Shown piece by piece: positions 7,917 to 16,359 of a DNA stretch of 24,802 nt. Where the stretch lies: contig JANWJI010000112.1 of the NCBI GenBank assembly GCA_025449515.1, positions 1-24,802 on the forward strand. Direction: 5' to 3'. A program made the translations under genes and the position numbers. How positions within the stretch are numbered: position 1 is the stretch's first letter; each line of letters opens with the position of its first letter. The stretch comes from Nitrososphaeraceae archaeon. GTDB taxonomy: Archaea; Thermoproteota; Nitrososphaeria; Nitrososphaerales; Nitrososphaeraceae. The notes under the pieces are model-generated. The model saw nothing but the letters and a program-made list of their open reading frames with translations. It did not search any database and was not told where the DNA came from.

Positions 7917-8309
7917 ATGCTAGGTTTGCTTATACGTCATTGCGTGGAGGAATCGAATATTGATGAGAATATGTTGGTATTGGACCCAACTCGCGTAAGG
8001 CATGTTGTGGTCGTTGCGGGGATGATCGAGTCCATGTCTGGAATGATAGATCCAGCTTCTCACCTCAATTTGGACTATCCAGATCATAAGGTCACCTCTT
8101 GTATCGTAGCTGAAAAGTTTGAAATTGGTGCTAAGGTGAAGATGCAAGAAAATGGCCTAGTATTTGTCTTAGTCGACTCGTCAAAATACGAACATTACGG
8201 CTATGTTGATTACACTCAGAGGCTTTTCAATATGATTGATGCGGTAAAGAAGGGCAGCAAAGATAGACATATGAATAAGAGACAATCTCAGGTAAGCGAA
8301 GTGTCATAG
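7917..8309 (+). CDS. Unknown protein translationally coupled to the chaperonin and followed by ureE
   Basis: I do not recognise this 130-residue protein. Its ATG directly follows the chaperonin TGA, and it ends six bases before ureE, so it is firmly inside the accessory operon. It has a hydrophobic core segment (RHVVVVAGMIESMSGMI), a His/Asp-rich middle (SHLNLDYPDHK), a C-terminal half with strand-like parts (KVKMQENGLVFVLVDSS, HYGYVDYTQRL) and a basic tail. Two Cys and several His could bind metal, but no known motif is visible. No signal peptide is seen. The context suggests a role with the chaperonin in urease assembly or nickel handling; that is inference only. Confidence 0.75.
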   Translation: MLGLLIRHCVEESNIDENMLVLDPTRVRHVVVVAGMIESMSGMIDPASHLNLDYPDHKVTSCIVAEKFEIGAKVKMQENGLVFVLVDSSKYEHYGYVDYTQRLFNMIDAVKKGSKDRHMNKRQSQVSEVS

Positions 8310-8314
8310 GCTAA

Positions 8315-8827
8315 ATGATTACCATTAATTCTATACTTGGGAATGTCAAGGACACAGAATTTGCAGACAAATACGAACAATTGTCAAAAATCAACTCATG
8401 TGAGGTTATTAGGATTCAAAGGTCTGAGTCGCAACGCGTAAGGATGCGCAAGACCTCCGATAAGGGAACCGATATTGCCTTCACTTTGCCGCAGGGAATT
8501 CAACTAAGACACAAAGATGTGGTTCTGTCTAGTCCAGATAAGATGATCATAATCGAAATTGAACCTGAGAGCGTTGCCACGATATCCATTAACGAAGATA
8601 TTGGGAATCTGAATTCCATTGAAATTCCTGTACGGCTAGGGCATACAATCGGAAATTTGCATAGGCCTCTTAGAATAGAGGGTCGAAAAATCTACTTTCC
8701 AATCCAGGCGGATACAGAGCTCGAGATGTTTAGAAGGCTCCTAGATCCGATAATTGACCACATCAAGATAAACAAGGCCCATATGGTGTTTGAACCAGAG
8801 GAAGGATCACATATACATGAACACTAA
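8315..8827 (+). CDS. ureE: Urease accessory nickel chaperone UreE
   Basis: A 170-residue UreE, which carries nickel as a dimer and passes it to the UreG/UreF/UreD complex. The N-terminal domain has the family run SESQRVRMRKTSDKGTDIAF and LPQGIQLRHKDVV. The C-terminal metal domain has LGHTIGNLHRPLRIEG, where H116 sits at the position of the conserved interfacial nickel His and H110 is near. The C-terminus carries three alternating His (166, 168, 170), much shorter than the His-rich tails of Klebsiella UreE, so this protein delivers rather than stores nickel (inference). The ureF start lies inside its 3' end, an 11-base overlap. Confidence 0.9.
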   Translation: MITINSILGNVKDTEFADKYEQLSKINSCEVIRIQRSESQRVRMRKTSDKGTDIAFTLPQGIQLRHKDVVLSSPDKMIIIEIEPESVATISINEDIGNLNSIEIPVRLGHTIGNLHRPLRIEGRKIYFPIQADTELEMFRRLLDPIIDHIKINKAHMVFEPEEGSHIHEH

Positions 8828-9527
8828 CTATGATCCACAGGCTGAGGAGATTAATATTTTACAGCTTTCTGATTCCTTCTTTCCAACCGGGATGTATACA
8901 ACATCTAGCGGACTTGAGGCTTTGTTCTACAGTGAAAATAAGATAAAAAATCCCGACGAGCTTAGGACCCTGATAACAGTCTATCTGGAGCACCAGATAG
9001 GACCAGCTGATTGCACTGCTCTAGGCGTATCATATGGCTGTATTGAAATGGCTGATATTAATGAGTTGATAAAAGTGGATCGAACCATCTACTCAATGAA
9101 GCTTATCGAAGAGGTCAGAAACGCATCTGTAAGGTCTGGTACTCAGCTTCTAAGATGTGTAAACTATTTCCTACCTGGTAACGAATTTATCACCAAATTT
9201 CAAGAGGCCATCAAAGAGAACAAGGCCTCCGGTGTGTATCCAGTAGCACTGGCCGTTGCAAGCCAATCGTTAGGCATATCAAAATATAACAGTGGTATCA
9301 CGTTGCTTTACACTTTTATTGTCAGCATCATCGGAGCGGCTCTTAGGTTAGGAATGATACAGCACCTTGATGGCCAGAAATTGATCCACGAACTAAAGCC
9401 TTCGATCTTGGCTACGGTGGCAAAGAACATAAATAGACCATTGTCAAGCATTTGGCAATTTACTCCGGGCATCGATATTTTCCAAATAGCTCACGAACTC
9501 ATGCCTTCAAAAATGTTTATTACATGA
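8817..9527 (+). CDS. ureF: Urease accessory protein UreF
   Basis: A 236-residue all-helical protein that joins UreD to UreG and gates nickel insertion. The UreF opening is clear (LQLSDSFFPTGMYTTSSGLE), followed by the helices with YLEHQIGPADCTALGVSYG and the central GVYPVALAVASQSLGI segment. The ATG at 8817 is preferred over an upstream TTG (8790) because GAGGAAGGA (8798-8806) is spaced 10 bases before it and the family N-terminus fits. It overlaps ureE by 11 bases, pointing to coupled translation. Nineteen bases separate it from ureG. Confidence 0.93.
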   Translation: MNTNYDPQAEEINILQLSDSFFPTGMYTTSSGLEALFYSENKIKNPDELRTLITVYLEHQIGPADCTALGVSYGCIEMADINELIKVDRTIYSMKLIEEVRNASVRSGTQLLRCVNYFLPGNEFITKFQEAIKENKASGVYPVALAVASQSLGISKYNSGITLLYTFIVSIIGAALRLGMIQHLDGQKLIHELKPSILATVAKNINRPLSSIWQFTPGIDIFQIAHELMPSKMFIT

Positions 9528-9546
9528 ACAAATCGTACGAATATCG

Positions 9547-10203
9547 ATGAGTTCAAAGAGAATACCTCGAGTAGGAATTGGTGGGCCAGTTGGTTCAGGA
9601 AAAACTATGCTAATCGAGCAGGTAGTCCCTCTTTTGTATTTAAAAGGCTATAAGGTTGGGATCATTTCAAATGATGTAGTATCGCGCGAAGACGCTGACC
9701 GTATGAGAAGAAATCTGGCAACTGAGAAGGGACTGATGGCAGAAGATCTTGTTATAGGTCTAGCGACTGGAGGATGTCCGCATACGGCTGTGCGGGAGGA
9801 TCCGTCTATGAATATTTCAGTAGTAGAAGAGATGGAGTCCAAACATGATTACCTTGATCTGATTATAATTGAAAGCGGAGGAGACAATATTACGACTACA
9901 TTTAGCCCTGCTTTGGCAGATTACTTTATTTATATTATAGATGTTTCTGGAGGTGACAAATATCCTAGGAAACGCGGGCTCGGAATAGAGACTTGTGATC
10001 TTTTGGTTATAAACAAGATAGATATTGCCCCCTCAGTTGGAGCTGACCTGACGGTGATGGATAGGGATGCCAAGACCGTTCGTGGAAACAAACCTTATGT
10101 ATTTGTTAACTCAAGGACAGGTCAGGGAGTAAATGAAGTAGCCGAGAATATTATAAGGGACGTCCTCTTCGAGGAGACTCCAAAAGCCTTAGTGAAACAT
10201 TAG
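9547..10203 (+). CDS. ureG: Urease accessory GTPase UreG
   Basis: A 218-residue SIMIBI-class GTPase that drives nickel insertion into urease. The P-loop GPVGSGKT is at 13-20, the nickel-binding CPH motif at 77-79 (TGGCPHTAVREDPSMN), the ESGGDN switch at about 109-114, and the guanine-specific NKID at 156-159. The N-terminus lacks the His-rich extension found in some bacterial and plant UreG proteins. All catalytic motifs are intact. The gene lies between ureF and ureD with short gaps on both sides. Confidence 0.97.
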   Translation: MSSKRIPRVGIGGPVGSGKTMLIEQVVPLLYLKGYKVGIISNDVVSREDADRMRRNLATEKGLMAEDLVIGLATGGCPHTAVREDPSMNISVVEEMESKHDYLDLIIIESGGDNITTTFSPALADYFIYIIDVSGGDKYPRKRGLGIETCDLLVINKIDIAPSVGADLTVMDRDAKTVRGNKPYVFVNSRTGQGVNEVAENIIRDVLFEETPKALVKH

Positions 10204-10212
10204 GTTACGTGG

Positions 10213-11142
10213 ATGAGCGAGATTCAATACTATACGCCTGGTGATATACCACCAGAGGTACTTGCATATGACCAAAAACTCGATCAACTAGGAGTTGGAA
10301 AAGCTGGTAAGATCGGAGCAATAGTATTAAGATTGGAAAATGACGTAGAAAGGAACAAGACTATAATCACGGACCAGTATTCCCGAGTGCCACTCTTTAC
10401 ACAACGAGCACTATACCTAGAAGAATCTCTGCCCTCAATGGCTTATGTATTTATTATTTCGCCGTCAGGCGGGATATTACAGGGTGATAGATACAGAATG
10501 GATATTACGGTTACGAATAATGCTTGTGCTCACATAACTACACAAGGAGCTACCAGATTATATAGAATGGAAAAAAATTTCGCTACGCAGATGGTGAATG
10601 TATCAGTCGACGAAGGCTGTTATTTTGAATTTATCCCCGATCAAATTATTCCGTATCGAGATTCAAGGTTCTACCAAACTCTTAATTTCAAAGTACATGA
10701 AAATGCAACAGCAGTATATTCTGAGATGGTTGTTCCAGGCAGAGTTGCAAGTGGGGAGTCCTTTGAATATGATATTTGCTATCTAAAGGCAGTAGCACGA
10801 GATTATTTGAATAATCTGCGATTTATCGATATAGCCATATTGGAACCAAAAAAAAGAAATTTGAGTAGTATAGGAATTTTGGGCAATTATACTGTTGTCG
10901 GTAGCGTATATGTGCTCGCGCAGCGAAGATATGTACGAATCCTCAATGATGAGATAAATGCGAGGTTGAGGGAGGCTGATTCTATTGTAGGAGGATCTTC
11001 CATCCTTCCAGGATCTTCCGGAATAGTTGTGCGAATGCTTGGACATTTAGCGGGTGATATTAGAAATGCGATATTTGAAGTTCTAACAATAGTTCGAAAA
11101 CATGTGTTGAATGCAAATTTTAGCGGCTTAAGGAAAGGCTGA
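10213..11142 (+). CDS. ureD: Urease accessory protein UreD (UreH)
   Basis: A 309-residue UreD, the scaffold that binds apo-urease and channels nickel from UreG. Family landmarks are SPSGGILQGDRYRMDITV (bacterial form NPPGGVVGGD), ITTQGATRLYRME, EFIPDQIIPYRDSRFYQ and the C-terminal IRNAIFEVLTIVRKHVL. The N-terminus is about 40 residues longer than in bacterial UreD. It begins nine bases after the ureG stop and closes the operon; a 638-base region with no intact gene follows. Confidence 0.93.
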   Translation: MSEIQYYTPGDIPPEVLAYDQKLDQLGVGKAGKIGAIVLRLENDVERNKTIITDQYSRVPLFTQRALYLEESLPSMAYVFIISPSGGILQGDRYRMDITVTNNACAHITTQGATRLYRMEKNFATQMVNVSVDEGCYFEFIPDQIIPYRDSRFYQTLNFKVHENATAVYSEMVVPGRVASGESFEYDICYLKAVARDYLNNLRFIDIAILEPKKRNLSSIGILGNYTVVGSVYVLAQRRYVRILNDEINARLREADSIVGGSSILPGSSGIVVRMLGHLAGDIRNAIFEVLTIVRKHVLNANFSGLRKG

Positions 11143-11780
11143 TCGAGTCTAATATGATATTTAGCCCATTACTAATCTAGTAGCGAACAACTAGCGAATA
11201 ACTTGAGCAATCGGTCGCGTATTTTTCAACGCCTTTTCGTGATCCAGAACTCAATTATTCTCACGCTGTGAGAAGTTTCGATCTTGTGAACATTCGCAGT
11301 GGATAGCGCGTCAAACACTTGATCGCACCGTTCACACCATGCAGTAACATTTTTGCTATGTTTATCGAAGGCGTTCATCTAATCTATTGTATCTACCATG
11401 AAATATAATGTTTCAGATGGATTTAGTCGCCTTTTATCAGTTGGCATTTTATAGATAGAGTCTACGGATAGTTAGACTTCAGTAATACATTTTCGTCGAT
11501 GGGGCATCATTAATAACTCAACTTTTTGTCAAATGCTCTAATGTCTGCAGTGTATCGTTGCATTTAGCTACGCGAGGTAGTGAAAAACGAAGATGCGAAA
11601 CATCTAGCTAAACCAGTTTTGTAGGGATGTACGAAGGTACTACGGAACATGAATTGATCCATCCTAGATATAAATTCTATAAACTATCTATAGACTAACT
11701 AGCATCTATGGATAGAGACAGTAGATCTTTGGAAATTATATGATTGTAGACAGAGTACTCGAATCTAGCAGCGATAAGGA
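11143..11780. other. Long intergenic region between ureD and stt3
   Basis: Apart from the minus-strand zinc-finger remnant at 11226-11447, I see no gene, RNA gene or long repeat. The ureD gene (+) and stt3 gene (-) converge here, so both transcripts must end inside it. Confidence 0.5.
11226..11447 (-). pseudogene. Small C2H2 zinc-finger gene with in-frame stop
   Basis: One minus-strand frame runs from an ATG at 11447 to a TGA at 11226-11228, broken once by a TAG (11379-11381, codon 23). The first part reads MPTDKRRLNPSETLYFMVD; after the stop a second ATG opens a 50-residue ORF. That ORF holds WCERCDQVF and then VHKIETSH, which fits C-x2-C-x12-H-x5-H with the core Phe in place. Either the gene is decayed, or the downstream 50-residue ORF is still a live zinc-finger protein. 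It converges with ureD. Family identity is by pattern only. Confidence 0.4.
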
Positions 11781-14060
11781 TTAAGTCTTATTAGTGGATC
11801 TGGACTTATTTGTCACGGAACTTGTGGAATTTGCTAGGTTCGTATTATGATTAGGTTGATGACTTGAACCGCCACTAATCTGATTAGGCACATAGTCGTG
11901 ATTCACTTTGTAAATTAAGACAGCAAAGACAAGACCCGGGGTGTTGGTCCTAAAACTCGGTGATGCATATACTAGCGAAAAAGGTTGGTCTTTTGTTTCA
12001 TTCTGCGGATATTTTATGTTTTCAGTATATAATGCAAAGCTTCCTGGACTGTAAGTTGGCTGCAAGACCTGCCGTCCATTTTGCGATGAGGCGTAAAATT
12101 GAGGGGTGAATGGGATCATTTTGCCCAACAATGTGGAATTCCAGAATGTGGAAGTTGGGGTAACTCCGTCTTGCTCAAGATATGTGCTTTCATTAAAGCC
12201 ACCGATTCTAATGAACCACTGTTTCTTGCTCTCGTCTCCGCCATTTCCCAACGCATAGATAGAGCTACCGTTTCCGGCTGCAAACCGTTGTGCAACGATA
12301 TAGACCAAAACATAGTCGGCTTTGAGATCTCGGGCCACTTTGGTGCCGATGTCTGGTTTGTCGATAAACATTTTAGCTATCGTAGCAATACGTGTTTGAT
12401 TGATGGTAGCGTTATCCGCGATACTTGTCCTATTTGCTAATGTAGTGATCCAGTATCCATAATCCCACCATGATGCAATAACAGATCGCTTTGGGGTGTG
12501 CGCTGACAACCATGCCAGAGTATCTAACCAGTCGTTTGTTTGAAACTTGTATCCAGTTCCGCCATTTGCAATGGAGGGTGGAATGTCTGCAAGGCTCAGC
12601 CAGCTAGAATTCTGAGGATATACCATGGGGATGGTTAACAAGAAAATAATGAGTACTGTGTAACCTATAAGGATAATGCGGTTCTTAGACGGCTGTTCGG
12701 CTGACCGCTCAGAATATTTTCTAGCTTTCGTCATCTTTCCAGGCTTTACCTGTCTTGAGCTCGCCGAAGAACTGCTCTTGCTCATAAAGCTGCGAGTTAT
12801 CTCATAGAGCCCCAGTCCAGCTAATACGATTATACCAATTGATGCAAATACCAAAAGTCTTGCAAAGGTAGCACTTACATAGATAGCAGTTATGCCAATT
12901 ATCAAGGCAAATATTGAGGATGGAGTCCGATATCTAAACGCCATCCAGATCCCTATTCCAGCAAACATTAACAATATCGAATAATTCGTGAAGTAGTCTA
13001 CTAATGTCGGCGTAAAGTGCTCTGCAACTGAGGCTGTGAGGGGGTTTTGAGATGACAAAAAGGGATTTATCGCATTTAGATACCTAAATGATGTCGGATG
13101 ATAAGCACCTGCTATTACCACTCCGAGTCCGACAACCACAAATCCACCGAGCAAAAATAGTAAATTCCGGGTTTCTTTGCGTTCGTTACTGATCCTCTTG
13201 AGAATCTCAGCGCCAATCATAAAAATTGTACCTCCAATTAATGCGATACCAGGAAGGCCTAGTATGAACGATATTCCTGGTCTTGGAAATGCGCCTGCGC
13301 TAGCTATCGAAAAGATTGTAAACGCTATTGCAACATAGGTAGAAATTCTAGTATTTTTTTGGAAGAACGGAAGGGCGATGAAAAATAATGAGATTGGTAT
13401 ACTGAAATACTGAACACCTCCCCAAGAAGCGTTTCCGAGTCCTAGAAGCAAGCCTCCCAAGACTGCTTTTGGAATCGCGTATTTTAATGACGTATGCTTG
13501 ATCGCAGATATCAACAGGTAGACTGCGAGCAAGCCAAAGAATAAGCCCAGCGGTTCCGACTTGAACCAACCAAGATTCCCTCTCTGAATGATAGCTGGCG
13601 TAAAGGCGAACAATAATGCCGAGAACATACCGGCAGTAGTACCCCCGAGTGTTCTCACCAGAGCAAAAATTACAATTGTCGTCAATGAGCCAAGAACGAC
13701 AGGTAAAAGAATAGTAAAATCTAATAAGGAACTTCGGGCTCCGAATATCTCGTACAAGTACGCGGATACGATATGAAGCCCGGATTGAGAGGTCTTTGGA
13801 ACATCTCTGCCCTCAGGATACCACGACATCATGTCCTGCCATTTCCAATATGCATTAAGCCCATGATCTACAATGTATTTGGTAGCTCGGTAATCGAAAT
13901 ATGGGTCGAATTCATTGAGATAGAACCCGTATTTTACAGGATATGAACGCATTATAAAGCCGGTAACAAAAGCAAGAGCTAAAACCCCGATTACCAAGAG
14001 ATGTTTTATTTTAAAATCAAAGCTGCCCTTATGGAATAAAGTCTTACTTCCTTCAAGCAT
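11781..14060 (-). CDS. aglB: Oligosaccharyltransferase STT3/AglB
   Basis: A 759-residue membrane protein that moves a lipid-linked glycan onto Asn in N-x-S/T sites of exported proteins, on the outer face of the membrane. About a dozen hydrophobic segments fill residues 20-490. The first external loop carries the acidic motif EFDPYFDYRAT (50-60), which binds the divalent metal, and the hallmark WWDYG is at 531-535 in the soluble domain. A Lys/Arg-rich and Ser-rich cytoplasmic loop lies at about residues 430-455. The C-terminus is Asn/Ser/Thr-rich and holds several N-x-S/T sites itself. The ATG is supported by a TATA box about 30 bases upstream with no leader. Confidence 0.95.
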   Translation of the reverse strand: MLEGSKTLFHKGSFDFKIKHLLVIGVLALAFVTGFIMRSYPVKYGFYLNEFDPYFDYRATKYIVDHGLNAYWKWQDMMSWYPEGRDVPKTSQSGLHIVSAYLYEIFGARSSLLDFTILLPVVLGSLTTIVIFALVRTLGGTTAGMFSALLFAFTPAIIQRGNLGWFKSEPLGLFFGLLAVYLLISAIKHTSLKYAIPKAVLGGLLLGLGNASWGGVQYFSIPISLFFIALPFFQKNTRISTYVAIAFTIFSIASAGAFPRPGISFILGLPGIALIGGTIFMIGAEILKRISNERKETRNLLFLLGGFVVVGLGVVIAGAYHPTSFRYLNAINPFLSSQNPLTASVAEHFTPTLVDYFTNYSILLMFAGIGIWMAFRYRTPSSIFALIIGITAIYVSATFARLLVFASIGIIVLAGLGLYEITRSFMSKSSSSASSRQVKPGKMTKARKYSERSAEQPSKNRIILIGYTVLIIFLLTIPMVYPQNSSWLSLADIPPSIANGGTGYKFQTNDWLDTLAWLSAHTPKRSVIASWWDYGYWITTLANRTSIADNATINQTRIATIAKMFIDKPDIGTKVARDLKADYVLVYIVAQRFAAGNGSSIYALGNGGDESKKQWFIRIGGFNESTYLEQDGVTPTSTFWNSTLLGKMIPFTPQFYASSQNGRQVLQPTYSPGSFALYTENIKYPQNETKDQPFSLVYASPSFRTNTPGLVFAVLIYKVNHDYVPNQISGGSSHQPNHNTNLANSTSSVTNKSRSTNKT

Positions 14061-14084
14061 ATTCTTGGATGTTAATTATTACCG

Positions 14085-14094
14085 CTTTTTTAAG
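14085..14094 (-). promoter_or_regulatory. TATA box of the STT3 gene
   Basis: On the minus strand CTTAAAAAAG is centred about 30 bases before the ATG at 14060, the leaderless spacing. Confidence 0.45.
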
Positions 14095-14251
14095 GTACTG
14101 CCAATTACAATAATCTGCATTTATTATTAAGAACAGGTTTAAATCCAAAATATATGACTTCAGTCATCAGTATTTTTTGAAATGCTCTACGTATATGTAC
14201 AAATTTATTCGTCTTAATCCTGTAGGAGCCCAGGCATTTTAGCAAGTAATA

Positions 14252-14417
14252 CTAATCTCTGCCAAAGCGAACAGATTCTAGGATTGATTCATGTATCTCT
14301 ATCTTGACGAGATCTGGTTTCGGTATGTCCCCATGGTTTTACGCTTTCAAGAGTCCTTTTCGCATATTCTGCGGACAGGCCAATCCAGATGACTTAGACA
14401 AAATTAGTTCTATTCAT
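14252..14417 (-). pseudogene. Small gene broken by a stop and a frameshift
   Basis: An ATG at 14417 begins MNRTNFV, then a TAA (14394-14396). The same frame continues as VIWIGLSAEYAKRTLESVKP. At a run of four C on the plus strand (14329-14332) the protein-like reading moves to another frame: DIPKPDLVKIEIHESILESV, ending with TAG at 14252-14254. Removing one base of the C run joins both pieces into about 46 smooth codons. I do not know the family. The rest of 14061-14467 holds only the stt3 promoter. A sequencing error in the homopolymer would explain the shift but not the TAA. Confidence 0.4.
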
Positions 14418-14467
14418 TGCTAGTATTGGTTGATCCAGTGCCTGATCGTGCTAGTTTTAAAACCTTT

Positions 14468-15586
14468 TCACGTTCCAATCCTCTTTGTTATCGTCAAAAT
14501 GTCCGAGTCATAAAGCCTGTGATCAAGGCCAACTTTTTGGCCAGCAAACTTGACACTCCTTCCCCACACATTTGCGAATCGAAATTCCCTTGCCATATTG
14601 CGATGAATCTTGTTGCAAACGTCTTCGATGGAGGATCCATCTCGAACGATCATTGGTTCTTTGAAATCAGTTTCTCCGCCTTTCGGCCGCATAAATATCT
14701 TGATAAATTCGAGTCTTCGATATATTGCCTCCTTTAGCGATACAATATTAATATTGGCATCTGCAGAGACAGGTACGAAAGAAGTTCCTATTTGTGATTG
14801 AATTTCCCTTATGAAGCCTTGATTCACTAAATCGATCTTGTTCAAAACCATTATTGAAGGAATGTACACTCGATTACCATTCAAGATATCAATTAGTTGT
14901 TCGTCAGTTAATCCTGGCTCTCTTATAATTAAACGACCGTTATGAACACCGTATATCCTTAAAATTTCCTTGATTAGTTTTTCTGAAATATCTATCTTGA
15001 CCTGAGTATTAATTGACATTCCTCCTGTGGATGTCTTTTCTAACGTCACATTCGGAGGCTTTTCGTCTACTCGAATGCCCATTTCGAATAATTCCTTTTT
15101 TAGTACTGACAAATGTTGGGTTTGAAATACATCTAGCACAATCAGGATTAGATCCGCGCCTCTAGCAACCGATAATACCCTCTTGCCAAGCCCCTTACCA
15201 GAAGCGGCACCACCGATGATTCCTGGCATATCTAGTATTTGAATACTGGCGCCATCGTGGTACATCATTCCTGGTACAACTGTAAGGGTTGTAAATTGAT
15301 ATGAGGCAACCCTAGATTTTGCATTTGTTAACCTATTTAGCAGGGTCGACTTTCCGACACTTGGAAGTCCTATGAGTACTACGGTACCATTACCAGTCCT
15401 CTTAACATCAAACCCGCTCAACGCACCCCCAGCTGATATAACCTTACCATGAGTATTCTCTTCCATTTCACGCTTGAGCCGAGCTATTTTAGCCTTTAAA
15501 ATACCTATGTGGAATTCAGTGGCCTTGTTAATTTGGGTCTTGTGAATTTCATCTTCAATGGCTTTAATCTTCTCTGGGATACCCAT
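14468..15586 (-). CDS. DRG-family GTP-binding protein with TGS domain
   Basis: A 372-residue OBG/DRG GTPase of the archaeal-eukaryotic type (Rbg), thought to act with ribosomes in translation. Order: an N-terminal helix-turn-helix-like region opening MGIPEKIKAIEDEIHKTQ, the P-loop GLPSVGKST (73-81), switch II DMPG (119-122), NKIDL for guanine specificity, and a C-terminal TGS domain (from about residue 305, VRDGSSIEDVCNKIHRNM). The ATG at 15586 is preferred to one 48 bases upstream (15634), since DRG proteins begin with MGIPEKI. The upstream AT-rich stretch AATATTTGATAATAT then sits at promoter distance. The G motifs are intact. Confidence 0.93.
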   Translation of the reverse strand: MGIPEKIKAIEDEIHKTQINKATEFHIGILKAKIARLKREMEENTHGKVISAGGALSGFDVKRTGNGTVVLIGLPSVGKSTLLNRLTNAKSRVASYQFTTLTVVPGMMYHDGASIQILDMPGIIGGAASGKGLGKRVLSVARGADLILIVLDVFQTQHLSVLKKELFEMGIRVDEKPPNVTLEKTSTGGMSINTQVKIDISEKLIKEILRIYGVHNGRLIIREPGLTDEQLIDILNGNRVYIPSIMVLNKIDLVNQGFIREIQSQIGTSFVPVSADANINIVSLKEAIYRRLEFIKIFMRPKGGETDFKEPMIVRDGSSIEDVCNKIHRNMAREFRFANVWGRSVKFAGQKVGLDHRLYDSDILTITKRIGT

Positions 15587-15742
15587 AATGACAACTTTTG
15601 TTAGCATATTATCAAATATTACCGTTTCTTGCATGAACCAGTATTGCTCGTGAATTCAGAGTTAACTCGGATATTGGTTGAGGGCTCATGAATCAGATTT
15701 TCTAAAGTCTATCTAGACTTGAACCTACACGAATGCATAGCG

Positions 15743-16348
15743 TCAGTGCAAGATGTAAGTAAACTTGAGGGCATCAACCAAGGCGATAGCTACACAGACA
15801 GAGGCCATCAGCTTCCAAGGAATGGCAGGCAGGGTCGGTGCGCGAAGTTGGATATGATGATTATCTATTATGTTTGAAATATAATCCCGAACCTTTTCAT
15901 TCCATATCTGATATTCTATCTTGTGCTTGTTAAGTATGGATTCTATTTCGTATATCACGGGGACCCTGACGGATCTGATATGCTGTATGTATTTTCTGGA
16001 TATCTCTACTTCTGCTTGAATAGCAATCAAACCATGTTGGTGCATATCCAGGAGTCTAACGTGCATTTCCCAGGGCCTCATGAGTTTCTTTGCAAATCCA
16101 TTACCAATCTGAGCTGTTTTCCTATTTTCAAACTTGACACGGCTAAAGCCCTCTGATATCAACGTCCGGATAATTTCGTCCTTTTTCAATTTGACCATTA
16201 TACTTAACTGGTCTAACTCAATTTCCTCGTGACGAATCAGGCCAACCAGGCCCTTTACGAAGCTTATGCGTTTTGGATATTTTGTTAGAAACTCGGGCAA
16301 TAGCCTACAACTCTGTTCATTGGGGGATATTATAACTTTATGAGCCAT
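15743..16348 (-). CDS. Unknown protein with C-terminal membrane anchor
   Basis: I do not recognise this 201-residue protein. Residues 1-75 look like a small helical, possibly winged-helix, region (LDQLSIMVKLKKDEIIRTLI). The middle is charged with helices (ISRKYIQHIRSVRVPVIYEI). Residues about 178-199 form one membrane segment (WKLMASVCVAIALVDALKF). A short tail follows. It starts 11 bases after the cofE stop, so the two are probably one transcript, but nothing in the sequence ties it to F420. Confidence 0.7.
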   Translation of the reverse strand: MAHKVIISPNEQSCRLLPEFLTKYPKRISFVKGLVGLIRHEEIELDQLSIMVKLKKDEIIRTLISEGFSRVKFENRKTAQIGNGFAKKLMRPWEMHVRLLDMHQHGLIAIQAEVEISRKYIQHIRSVRVPVIYEIESILNKHKIEYQIWNEKVRDYISNIIDNHHIQLRAPTLPAIPWKLMASVCVAIALVDALKFTYILH

Positions 16349-16359
16349 TATTATTTAAT

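Noticed and set aside
12099..12440. 113-codon plus-strand ORF
   Set aside because: It is antisense to the conserved WWDYG region of STT3.
14128..14142. tRNA T-loop-like GGTTTAAATCC
   Set aside because: The invariant C of the T-loop is T, and no acceptor stem, anticodon arm or D arm can be built around it.
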